A stretch of DNA of 51,090 bases, from the NCBI GenBank assembly GCA_049975325.1, contig JBNGDW010000002.1, forward strand, positions 1 to 51,090. The letters run 5' to 3'. The position numbers and the translations under genes were made by a program. Below, one piece after another: positions 18,701 through 27,700 of this stretch. The DNA is from JBNGDW01 sp049975325 (GTDB taxonomy: Bacteria; Cloacimonadota; Cloacimonadia; JGIOTU-2; JBNGDW01). The first letter of the stretch is position 1; each line of letters opens with the position of its first letter. The notes under the pieces were generated by a model, which saw only the letters and a list, made by a program, of their open reading frames with translations, had not been told where the DNA came from and did not search any database.

Positions 18701-19238
18701 TTTGGTGAGAAGTTCGAAATCCGTCAAAGAAGTTGAGAAAAGGTACGCAGGCTTTTAAAGTTGCAAGATGTGATATTACTGCCAGGTCCATAACTTCCTG
18801 AATAGAACCTGTCGCCATAAGAGCAAATCCTGTATTACGGACAGCCATAACATCTGAATGATCCCCAAATATAGAAAGTGACTGGCATGCTAATGACCTT
18901 GCAGAAACATGAAAAACAGTGGGCAAGACTTCCCCGGCTATCTTATGCATATTGGGAATCATAAGCATAAGTCCCTGAGAGGCAGTAAAAGTTGTAGTTA
19001 ATGCGCCTGCAGACAAACTACCATGTACAGCTCCTGATGCGCCTCCTTCTGATTGTAATTCTACTACATCAAGCACCTGACCAAAAATATTCTTTCTCCC
19101 CTGAGCTGCCCAAGCATCTGCAAGCTCACCCATTGGAGAGGAAGGGGTTATCGGATATATTGCTGCTACTTCGCTAAAAGCATAGGCTACATGAGCTGCT
19201 GCGGTATTACCATCAAATGTTTTATATTCTTTCTTCAT
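15721..19238 (-). CDS. nifJ: Pyruvate:ferredoxin (flavodoxin) oxidoreductase, interrupted by a sequence gap
   Basis: This single-chain PFOR converts pyruvate and CoA to acetyl-CoA, CO2 and reduced ferredoxin in the cytoplasm of anaerobes. The N-terminal half has the pyruvate/TPP domain I start (DGNTAAAHVAYAFSEVAAIYPITPSSPMGE), then domains II and III. The first [4Fe-4S] ligand set is HCIQCNQCVMVCP. After the N run (17007-17016) come the second ferredoxin cluster end CVEVCP and the C-terminal TPP-binding domain with GDGWAYDIGYGG and the LDTEVYSNTGGQ signature. Translation across the 10 N is out of frame; a true gap of 14 bases would restore the expected C-x-G-C-G-x-C and give about 1173 residues. 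The ATG has a GAGG site upstream. Confidence 0.95.
17007..17016. other. Assembly gap (10 N) inside nifJ
   Basis: Ten N residues interrupt the second ferredoxin motif of nifJ. The number is probably a placeholder: the flanking frames match only if the missing stretch is 11, 14 or 17 bases, and the conserved motif predicts 14. Confidence 0.9.
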
Positions 19239-19291
19239 TATTCCTCTACTGCTATCTTTGACATAGATTTATGCCCTTATTTGATAAACAT

Positions 19292-19320
19292 ATCATATTG
19301 AATTAGTTTTGTTATGTCAA
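19292..19320 (-). promoter_or_regulatory. Sigma70-type promoter of nifJ
   Basis: On the minus strand TTGACA (19320-19315) and TATGAT (19297-19292) are separated by exactly 17 bases. The predicted leader to the nifJ ATG is about 50 bases. A second TTGACA, at 19331-19336 on the plus strand, faces the opposite gene. Confidence 0.65.
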
Positions 19321-19368
19321 TTTTTATTTTTTGACAAAAATATTTCAGTTTATCATTTTGCTTTTATT

Positions 19369-20526
19369 ATGAAAAGTTGTTTTATTATCTGTCTTTGTCT
19401 TGTCTTGAGCACTACTTTTCTTGAGGCTAAGGATAAGCCTGAGCAATCCCCAGCTGACCAAAGCCTTCAGGAATTGGATGAGGTCCAGCAAGAAATTGAA
19501 GAAATCGAGAAAGAGCTTGAATCTATACAGCAACTCTTAAACTTTGTTCGCCAGCTGGCGGATACTCGAGAGAGTACTGTCATTCAACTTGAAAATGAGA
19601 AAAAAAATCTTGAAGAAAGACTGAATCGCCTTTATGAAGCAAAAACAACAAAAGAGAATGAATTAAAATGGGTTGAAGATTTTATTATACAAAAAGAAGC
19701 AGATATTCATCATAATCAATCTCTTTTAGAAGAGATTGTAAAAGGGCTGGGCAACCTCTACTCCCTTTCTGCCTATGATGATACCGATGCCCAAAATCAG
19801 TTAGATATGCAGAATTGCTCTCTTTGTGCCGATGCCCTCTTGCACAATATTGATAGTTTGTTTCAAGCATGGAGTATGGCAATCCAGAATCGCCACCTTA
19901 CAGCTCAAAATATTGGACAAATAACCTCCCAGATTCAGAGAACCAAAGATACCTATTCAAAAGCCACTGAGCAATATAAAATTATGGCAGAGGAGGTGGA
20001 CTTTTTAGCAAAAGTGGAAAAAGGTTATCAGGCAGAAGCGGAAGAACTTATGAAGGGCAAAACTTCGCTCGAGAATTTTCTTGCCCAAAGAGAGGCAAAT
20101 AAGCGCGGAAGAAATTATACTTTTGAGTTTACAGAGCCCCTTATCTGGCCTGTAAAAGGAGAGATTTTATCCGAATTTGGTGAAAATACCACACTTAATA
20201 ATAGTTTGATACAGAATCAGGGAATCTTTATAAAAGCCCCCAAAGGCACACCTGTAAAATGTGTGGCTTCAGGGGTTGTTGCTTTCACCAGGTGGTTTGA
20301 AAATAAAGGGAATCTGGTGATAATCGATCATCAGAACGGGTTCTATAGCCTATATGGCTACAATGATAAACTTTTGGTTCATAAAGGAGGACAGGTATCA
20401 AGGGGACAAATCATTGCGTATAGTGGGGAAAGCAGAATAAACTTTGGGACTGGCCTCTGGTTTGAACTTAGAAAGTCAGGCAAAGCGGTAAACCCTCAGG
20501 ACTATCTACCAAAAATGGACAACTAA
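19369..20526 (+). CDS. EnvC-like murein hydrolase activator (coiled coil plus degenerate LytM domain)
   Basis: The 385-residue protein starts most plausibly at ATG 19369, directly before a signal peptide; upstream in-frame TTG codons lack leader-like sequence. Residues about 30-110 and 205-245 form coiled coils. The C-terminal 120 residues (from WPVKGEILSEFGE) are an M23/LytM fold. The zinc ligands of active M23 enzymes are absent: the usual HxGxD is replaced by NQGIFI and the HLHFE-type motif by GLWFEL. E. coli EnvC likewise lacks its ligands and activates periplasmic amidases during cell separation. A palindromic repeat copy encodes RQLAD at residues 61-65 in the first coiled coil. Confidence 0.8.
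   Translation: MKSCFIICLCLVLSTTFLEAKDKPEQSPADQSLQELDEVQQEIEEIEKELESIQQLLNFVRQLADTRESTVIQLENEKKNLEERLNRLYEAKTTKENELKWVEDFIIQKEADIHHNQSLLEEIVKGLGNLYSLSAYDDTDAQNQLDMQNCSLCADALLHNIDSLFQAWSMAIQNRHLTAQNIGQITSQIQRTKDTYSKATEQYKIMAEEVDFLAKVEKGYQAEAEELMKGKTSLENFLAQREANKRGRNYTFEFTEPLIWPVKGEILSEFGENTTLNNSLIQNQGIFIKAPKGTPVKCVASGVVAFTRWFENKGNLVIIDHQNGFYSLYGYNDKLLVHKGGQVSRGQIIAYSGESRINFGTGLWFELRKSGKAVNPQDYLPKMDN
19547..19562. repeat. Palindromic repeat copy 1 (in coding frame, RQLAD)
   Basis: TTCGCCAGCTGGCGGA differs by one base from the family consensus TCCGCCAGCTGGCGGA. It lies in the EnvC-like gene and encodes RQLAD. Confidence 0.75.
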
Positions 20527-20598
20527 AGCAGAATCTCCCTTCAAGAATTACAAGCTATGTCTCCTTAACTACCACCGCCCCTTCTCCTTTCAGGTATA

Positions 20599-21390
20599 TC
20601 AAAAAATTAACTTTTTTAATTCCTTTGCATTATCATACATAGTGTAATTGTTAAAAAAGCAGTAAACTAAGTCTTTTTCTGCTGCCAGTGAAATAAGTTT
20701 TTGAGAAAGTTTTTCAATCTCAGACCTGGAATAATCGTAGTTGTAATCATATTCATTTTCATTCAAACCATGCAATCTTATATATGCAATAGGATGCTTT
20801 GAAAGAGGCTGTCTTCTCATAATGTCCACTACATGGATTAAATTCAGATCAGAACATATCTCAGCAACTTTTTTACTATGCGTGAGCCAGTCTCCTCGAG
20901 GTTCCCAACCCAGCTCTATCTCATCGCGCTTTATTTTTGTCAAAAGAGACCTCATGTTATTTTCATTCTCTTCTGTACAGTTAAAACTTATGGGCGTCTG
21001 AATAATACAGATACGAGCTTTTAGGGCTTTTGCTATTTTCTTTGTCTCTTCCCAGGCTTTAATTACATCCTCGTTTAGACGCAAATAACCAAAGTTATTT
21101 TTCTGCGATTCACTGAGCCCAGACTTCTTTCCGCGCCAGGTTGGACTTGATGTAGGATGAGTGAGAGCTTGCCAAGCTTTCAAGGAAAATTCAAACTCTT
21201 CAGGAACTTCCTGCTGCCATCTCTCAGCCGTATTCTCTATTGGCAATTTATAAAAAGTCCTGTTAATCTCTACTGCGTCGAAAAGGGCGGAATACGCCTG
21301 CAACCTGCTTCTAAACCTTTCTTCCCACCCTTCTGGCGGTTTGTATCGCGTAAAGCCACAGGTACCTATCCTTATTTTACTCAAAGACAT
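20599..21390 (-). CDS. DUF72 (YecE-like) TIM-barrel protein
   Basis: The 263-residue protein fits DUF72: the start IRIGTCGFTRYKPPEGW, the VEINRTFYKLP strand, a FEFSLKAWQALTHP segment, the AYIRLHG strand and the terminal YCFFNNYTMYDNAKELKKL. These proteins adopt a TIM-barrel fold and have no settled function. It is expected to be cytoplasmic. It lies 79 bases downstream of the minus-strand UPF0282/Mth938 pair and may belong to the same transcript. Confidence 0.9.
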   Translation of the reverse strand: MSLSKIRIGTCGFTRYKPPEGWEERFRSRLQAYSALFDAVEINRTFYKLPIENTAERWQQEVPEEFEFSLKAWQALTHPTSSPTWRGKKSGLSESQKNNFGYLRLNEDVIKAWEETKKIAKALKARICIIQTPISFNCTEENENNMRSLLTKIKRDEIELGWEPRGDWLTHSKKVAEICSDLNLIHVVDIMRRQPLSKHPIAYIRLHGLNENEYDYNYDYSRSEIEKLSQKLISLAAEKDLVYCFFNNYTMYDNAKELKKLIF

Positions 21391-21469
21391 ATGTACTCCT
21401 ATTTAAAGGAAAAACTATCTTAAAAACGCAAAACTCCTTTGGATGACATTACAAAAGAGGCTATCAGGC

Positions 21470-22555
21470 TTATTTTGCCAATTTCAGTATTAATGGTGTT
21501 TTGCCCATATATTCTGCCGCGGTCATAACACGAGAGCCAAATTTCTCGTAGAGAAGACTGAAGCGCTCTTTGTATTTTGGTTCACGCACAAGATGATGAT
21601 CGTAAATAATCGGTGCTGATTCCGTATGCTCGGCAATATATAAGATGTTTTCTTCTGCTCGCCTTAGATTTATTTGATTAACCATAAAACCCAGAAGATA
21701 AGTTGGGAAGCCGTCAAGAATAAGTATGTCAGGATTTTCTTGTACAAGCCATTCAGCATAGTCCTCTATTTGAGGCCCTTGCAGGTCCGATGTATAAATT
21801 ACTTTATGCCCAGCGTGAATTATCTCTACGCCTACAACCCAGCCGATTCTGTCATATTCTATCCCATGATAGAGGGGTTTGGTAAAAATGATTTGAGTAG
21901 AGCCTATTTTGAATTTTTTCTCATCAGCAAAGATAACTCTTCCGTGAGTAAATTCACATTCATTTAGCCATTTTTCCTTTTCCCATAGGTCTTGTTTCAG
22001 TTTTTGGAGACGCTTCCGCCCCTGTTGAAGCAGCTGCCTCTTCCTCTCATTATAGTTACCATAGTCTTTTTTTGCTGCGATCGGGACCTCTTTTTCCAGT
22101 GGAGACAGATAGATATGTTCTGGGCTACTATAAAGGTTTCCTTTATTCTCAAGATAATGAGAAAGACTTTCGAAAAATATCCTGGCTCGTTTCCACTGAG
22201 AATGATTTATCCATTGATTAGGGTTCTTAACAAAAATGGTCTTACCTTTGTAAAATAAAGCAATATCTGCTGGGATGTTTTCTGGCAAAATGTGGTGATC
22301 ATAGTGATAATGCGAAATAAAAATCATATCTGCCTGGTCTGCGTAATCTGCTATGAGCTCAATGGCTTGGAGCCGCAGTTCCTCTTTCCTTTCCTGTGAT
22401 AAGGGATAACCTGGTTGCATTTCTGCTGCCCCGGGATCAATCAAGATTGCCAGATCAGGGGTTTTTATGAAAAGGGAACTGGATTTTGCTCCGAGTGAAT
22501 CAAACCAGATAAGATGAACTTCTATATCCCCTCTCCTGATCGCATTATCTCTCAT
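21470..22555 (-). CDS. UPF0282-like metallo-beta-lactamase-fold hydrolase
   Basis: The 361-residue protein has a metallo-beta-lactamase fold. The N-terminal IDPGAAEMQPGYPLS segment precedes the metal-binding SHYHYDHH motif (HxHxDH). A later YTSDLQGP, an ILDGFPTY and a C-terminal YDHHLVRE stretch supply further ligands. The overall layout matches UPF0282, a family described mainly from archaea, whose substrate is unknown. Residues about 150-210 form a charged helical insert. The gene starts 20 bases after the Mth938-like gene, so they are probably an operon. No signal peptide is seen. Confidence 0.75.
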   Translation of the reverse strand: MRDNAIRRGDIEVHLIWFDSLGAKSSSLFIKTPDLAILIDPGAAEMQPGYPLSQERKEELRLQAIELIADYADQADMIFISHYHYDHHILPENIPADIALFYKGKTIFVKNPNQWINHSQWKRARIFFESLSHYLENKGNLYSSPEHIYLSPLEKEVPIAAKKDYGNYNERKRQLLQQGRKRLQKLKQDLWEKEKWLNECEFTHGRVIFADEKKFKIGSTQIIFTKPLYHGIEYDRIGWVVGVEIIHAGHKVIYTSDLQGPQIEDYAEWLVQENPDILILDGFPTYLLGFMVNQINLRRAEENILYIAEHTESAPIIYDHHLVREPKYKERFSLLYEKFGSRVMTAAEYMGKTPLILKLAK

Positions 22556-22575
22556 AGACTCTGCTTGTTGATAGA

Positions 22576-22926
22576 TTAGCAGGTCAGATGCAAAGCAGCA
22601 ACCACATTTTCCCCTTGCTCACTGTAGGTATTAAATTTGTGAGCCGCCTCTGCAGTGGACATAATATATAACTTTATATTGTGGGTTTTGCAAAAATCTT
22701 TTACATCATCCCCTACCTCCATAAGTCCAGGATCCCCCTGGCCAATGATAAGAATATCTGGAATCGGGCTGAGTACATCCTCAATATCTTCCATGGCTAA
22801 AAAATGGGAACGAGACCGCCACCAGTTGCTTTTTACCTCATCCGCCAACTGGCGGATTATTACATCCCTTGTATATTTCCTCCCATCAATTATGATCCTT
22901 CCAAAACTATAACTATTGATTTTCAT
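22576..22926 (-). CDS. Mth938-like domain protein
   Basis: The 116-residue protein matches the MTH938/AAMDC-like family: IDGRKYTRDVII, SNWWRSRSHFLAMEDI, PDILIIGQGDPGLMEV and a terminal VVAALHLTC. Its function is not established. The start at 22926 is preferred because a GGAG ribosome site lies just upstream and the family begins here; an in-frame start 11 codons further up has no support. A palindromic repeat encodes RQLAD at residues 25-29, where family members usually have a shorter loop between the DVII strand and the WWR helix. Confidence 0.82.
   Translation of the reverse strand: MKINSYSFGRIIIDGRKYTRDVIIRQLADEVKSNWWRSRSHFLAMEDIEDVLSPIPDILIIGQGDPGLMEVGDDVKDFCKTHNIKLYIMSTAEAAHKFNTYSEQGENVVAALHLTC
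22841..22856. repeat. Palindromic repeat copy 2 (in coding frame, RQLAD)
   Basis: TCCGCCAACTGGCGGA is a perfect 6-bp-arm palindrome inside the Mth938-like gene and encodes RQLAD on the minus strand. Confidence 0.85.
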
Positions 22927-23259
22927 AATATCTCCATATAAATTTTCGCATGACTGCAAGATGTGTCAAGCAAAAATGAAAGAGGAAAGATCAAAAACAA
23001 AGCACACGAAGAAGAAGCAATGAATAATGAACAATGGATAATGAAAAATTAAAAGATTGAAAGATTCAAAGATCGAAAAAGCAAATGAGAAATAAATTAC
23101 AAGCACCAATGACCGAAATACAAAACGGTCAAGCCAACCATCAAACATTAAGCATCTGAGAAAAGAAAAGTTTAGAAATCTTGACAGGGACTTATATCTG
23201 TCTGCTTAATATTTATTAAATTAAAGTTATGAGCCTAAAAACAACTATAAGAGGTAATT
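22927..23259. other. Gene-free AT-rich stretch with simple-sequence repeats
   Basis: The 333 bases between the divergent Mth938-like and purA genes contain low-complexity repeats: AATGAATAATGAACAATGG at about 23018 and AAAGATTGAAAGATTCAAAGATCG at about 23050. The minus-strand frame through it is hydrophobic and low-complexity and is not judged a gene. A candidate purA promoter lies at the right end. Confidence 0.45.
23181..23212 (+). promoter_or_regulatory. Candidate promoter of purA
   Basis: TTGACA at 23181-23186 is followed after 20 bases by TAATAT (23207-23212). The spacing is longer than the usual 17, so this is a tentative assignment. Confidence 0.3.
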
Positions 23260-24528
23260 ATGCCAGTGACAATAGTATTGGGTGCCAGTTGGGGTGATGA
23301 AGCAAAAGCAAAGATAGTTCACTCCCTGGCAAAAAATGCTGATGCAGTTGTAAGATTTCAGGGAGGATGCAATGCAGGGCATACAGTTATACATAATTCC
23401 CAAAAAATCATCTTTCATACCCTGCCCATTGGAATACTTTATCCCAAATCGCTATGTATTATTGCAACTGGCGTAGTGGTAGACCCATTCCAGCTTCTTG
23501 CTGAAATAGAAGAAGTAGAAAAAATCGGATATACAATCAAAAACCGACTTTTTCTCAGTTCCCAAGCGCATATAACCCTGCCAATACATAGATTTTTGGA
23601 TGGGAAGATTGAGAACGCAAGCAAAACAACAATAGGCACTACAAGAAAGGGTATAGGTCCTACCTACACAGATAAATACGCCCGCCTGGGCATCCGTATG
23701 TCAGACCTACTGAACCAAGGCCATCTTACGGCACGCATTGATAATCTAATATCCTATCACAAATGTCATCTTGAAGATTGGCTGCAGCAAAACAGTATAG
23801 AGGAAATGACAGCCCGTTTGCTGAGTGCAGGTAAGAAATTGCAAGAATATGTTACAGATACGCCCTATTTAATTAATAAGTTACTTGCGGATGGAAAAGA
23901 GCTGCTCTACGAAGGCGCTCAGGGCACATTACTGGATATAGATTTTGGTACATATCCTTTTGTTACCTCTTCAAACACGACTCTTGGTGGCGCAATCGCC
24001 GGCACTGGCATAAACTATAAAGAAATCCTTCGGGTTATTGGCGTTATTAAAGCCTATTTTACCCGTGTAGGAAATGGTCCCTTCCCTACAGAACTGAAAG
24101 ACGATACAGGTGACTATATCCGTAATAAAGGTAATGAATATGGGGCAACAACTGGTAGACCTCGAAGATGTGGCTGGTTTGATGCAGTTGCAGCAAGATA
24201 CGCTACAATGATAAATAGTTTTGATGAAATAGCACTGACCTGCCTGGATGTTCTCTCTGGGCTTGAAACTCTGAAAATCTGCACCCAATATCGTATAAAC
24301 GGAAAGGTGATTGAGCAATTTCCACTTGCAGAAGAGACGCTTTCCCAAGCAACGCCTGAGTATCGCTCCCTTTCTGGTTGGGAGAAGGATATCTCTCAAA
24401 TAAAAGACTTTTCCGACCTCCCATCTTCTGCTCAAAAATTTATCTACACAATCGAAGAACTTATCGGCAGAAAGGTAAGTATAATCTCTGTAGGACCAAA
24501 AAAAGAGCAGACAATTTTCCGCGATTAA
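23260..24528 (+). CDS. purA: Adenylosuccinate synthetase
   Basis: This 422-residue enzyme joins IMP and aspartate using GTP, the first committed step to AMP. The catalytic residues are kept: Asp13 in WGDE and His41 in NAGHT. The RFQGGCNAGH, TIGTTRKGIGP and GAQGTLLDIDFGTYPFVTSS blocks are all present. The glycine-rich nucleotide loop usually reads GDEGKGK and is GDEAKAK here, with His rather than Asp after KIV. Length is normal. The gene stands alone, with a GAGG ribosome site. Activity is likely, but the loop substitutions are notable. Confidence 0.95.
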   Translation: MPVTIVLGASWGDEAKAKIVHSLAKNADAVVRFQGGCNAGHTVIHNSQKIIFHTLPIGILYPKSLCIIATGVVVDPFQLLAEIEEVEKIGYTIKNRLFLSSQAHITLPIHRFLDGKIENASKTTIGTTRKGIGPTYTDKYARLGIRMSDLLNQGHLTARIDNLISYHKCHLEDWLQQNSIEEMTARLLSAGKKLQEYVTDTPYLINKLLADGKELLYEGAQGTLLDIDFGTYPFVTSSNTTLGGAIAGTGINYKEILRVIGVIKAYFTRVGNGPFPTELKDDTGDYIRNKGNEYGATTGRPRRCGWFDAVAARYATMINSFDEIALTCLDVLSGLETLKICTQYRINGKVIEQFPLAEETLSQATPEYRSLSGWEKDISQIKDFSDLPSSAQKFIYTIEELIGRKVSIISVGPKKEQTIFRD

Positions 24529-24737
24529 CTTTTATATGACCTCAGTTCCCCTCTATGAGGCAAAAAATAATGGGCTGATTAAAATTTTGAATAAATTATA
24601 TGAAATGTATCGTACTATTTACAGTTATGTAAAAAGTTATAATTTATAAAAATTGAAGACATGGAGTACCGTAACCATTTTTCAATGAAGCAAAGCGATT
24701 GGCGGCTTTGTGAATACAAGACTCTTTAGGGGATATT

Positions 24738-27700
24738 ATGAAAAAAATTCTGCTTCTGTGCCTTCTTATATTGGCAGTGAATACAGCTGCATTTGCAGAT
24801 GTAAGGGCTGAATTCCAATTCGCAAGGCAGATGTATGATGACTTTTTGTATGAAGAGGCTCTAAACAAATTTGAAGAGATAATCAGAAAATATCCTGCCT
24901 CTCCAGAAGCTGAGGAAGCGCGACTATACATTGGTAACTGTTATATGGGACTCAAACAATATGCTGAAGCTGAATTTGCCTATCAACAGTTTATAAATGC
25001 ATATCCGAACTCCCAATTAATTCCTCATGCTCTTTATAAAATGGGAGAAAGCCAATATCTGTCAGGAAAATTCGAAGCCGCTGCCAAAAACTATCAGCGA
25101 CTTATAAATACCTATCCACAAAATCCATTCAGTCTGGCATCACTTGAGAAAGTCGTAAGAGCATATCAACAAGCAGGACAATTCAATGATGCTATCATGG
25201 CTGCTCGAGGTATTATCCAGCATTATCCTGCTCAAAAACAAATCCCTGATATCTACCTTCTTCTTGCTGATATATACCTTGCCAATAATATGCCTGAAGA
25301 ATTTGAGACAACACTTCAAAAAATCATCATTGACTATTCAGATGCAGACTCAAAGTGGCTCGCTCTTAAGAAATTAGCAAAATATTACCACAAGCAGGGT
25401 AAAAGCGAGCAAGCAATAGAATTGATTCAAGAAAATGTCTCAGGTTATATCCCAAGAATTTACGAAAAAGACCTCCTTCTGCTTCAGGCAGATATCCTCT
25501 TTGAAATGGGTGAATTAACCAAAGCAGCAGCTAAATATCAAGAATATCTTCGCACATTTGACACTGAAACCAATCTCGATCAGGTCGGATATAAAATTGC
25601 CCTGATAAATCTCCAGCAAGAGAATTACAAAGAAGTTCAGCAGAATTGTGCAGATTTTACCAGTAAATTTCCAGAAAGTGAGTATCTGCCACTTGTCTAT
25701 ATTATCTCTGCCCAAAGCCTGACTAAAATAGGAAACCATACTGAGGCGCTGAATGAACTTGATAATAATATCTTCCAAGAGGCCGAAGATGAAATCCGCT
25801 TCCAAGCGGAAAGACTTAAAGCAATCATTTATGAAAACCAGCAGGCATGGGGAAAAGCTATCGCACAATATAGAACTATTGCTCAATCCTATCCAAATTG
25901 GTCAGCCCCAGATACATGCTATTTTCGTATAGCCCAGATCTGCCAAACAAAACAAGCAAAATATACAGAAGCAATTAACTATTACCAGATAATACTCAAT
26001 CTATATCCCAACACTTCCCTTTGGTCAGATATACATCTCAATCTGGCAGAATGCTATGAACAATTGGGCGAGTACCAAGATGCTCTTCATTCGCTAAAAC
26101 AAGCCCTCAGGCAGGGAGATCTCGAACCACTCAAACAACAGAAGGCATTGGATACTGTGGACTATCTTGAACAATACAAAATCAAAAATTACGAGCATGC
26201 ATTAGAAAAAGTAATGGAAAGCTTCCTCCTCTATCTTCAAACTCAAGATGAGGATGAGACGCTGCTAACCCTCCTCAAGATATATAAGGATGACCTGAAA
26301 GATTACGAGAAGGTTATCTCTTACTTTAAACAAAACCCTATACTTGAAAACAATCCCAAATTTCTACTCCTTAAAGGAGAAGCATGTCAAGAGCTCGCTA
26401 ATAAATTGCTGTATGAAGAGGGTACGGATGTCGAATATTACTATGATGAAGCCACCCAAGCCTTTCAAAAGGTTATCAATAAATTTCCAGAAAGCGAGGA
26501 ATGCGCTTTTGCTGAATACTATCTTATTTTCCTTGAATTACGGAATTATCCAAAAACTTCTGAGGAATATATAACTACACTGGAAGGAGCATCTCGTTCC
26601 TTTATTAATAAATACCCCACCTTCCCCCAAATAGGTTATATCTATCTCGCACTTGCAGAAGCAATGATACAGACCGGTTCTGATACACAGGAGATTATCA
26701 CATACCTTCAGCAGGCAATCAGCCTCAGTACAGGTTCTGAAATAGCGGACAGAGCTTATGCACTTCTGGGCGATATTTACTTGCAAAATAAGAGTTATAG
26801 AGCAGCACTGGCTCAATATGAAAAGATTGATGAGAAGGCAATATTTTTAGATCCCAATCTCCTATTCAATATAGGATTCGTTTTAGTGCAATTAAATCAG
26901 ACAGAAGGAGCGGCAAATTATCTAAAATATTTTGTAGAAAATTTCCCTCAACACAGCAGATATCCAGAAGCAATGGAACTCCTTGCAACTGCCTATTCAC
27001 AAATGGGAGAATTCGAGGAAGCAATTTATTACTATCAGAGTCTTGTTAAAATCCGTGATAATGACGAATCTCGCAGAAAACTTAGAGACCTGTATGTCAA
27101 AGCCCACCATTATGATAAAGCAATGGATATCTCCTTGCAGATTGAGAACCTGACAAATAGTGATAAGCGCGCACTTGCTGAAATATATCGAGAAAATGGC
27201 GATATAGGCTTAGCAATTTTACAGTATGAAAAAGTTATTGAAGCAGAGATAGATACGGCGCAAAAATTATCTGATCTTGCCGTTTTTGCATGGCTTCACT
27301 ACTCGCTGGGAGATTATAAATCTGCTCTTTCTGCTTATGAAAATCTTTTGGCTCTGGCAGGAAATTCAAAAGAGATGTTTGCTTCCTATCCTTCCCTTAA
27401 CTGGAAAGAAATTGGCGAGAACACCGTTGTCTGCTATTATAAGCGGAATGCTCGAAAACTTGCAGAAGATACGCAGGAAATGTTCAGCGACTTTTTCAAA
27501 GAAGAACCAGAGATTCAAGCACATCTACTTTTGGAACGGGGGATTTATTACGCAGAGATAGAGCCTAAAAAAGCAGAAAAAGTCTTCAGTGAAATAATTA
27601 AGGATTACAGCAAGACCCAATATGCAGATGATGCCTATTTTCAGCAAGCGTTGCTTTCCCTGAGGGAACAGGATTTTGAGAAAGCAAAAGAACAGTTGAA

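Noticed and set aside
22966..23148. A 60-codon hydrophobic minus-strand frame upstream of purA
   Set aside because: It lies entirely in a low-complexity AT tract with Phe/Ile runs; no ribosome site or family pattern.
24569..24580. AATGGGCTGATT shared by the regions after pgk (9734) and purA
   Set aside because: A 12-base match is expected many times by chance in a 51-kb window.
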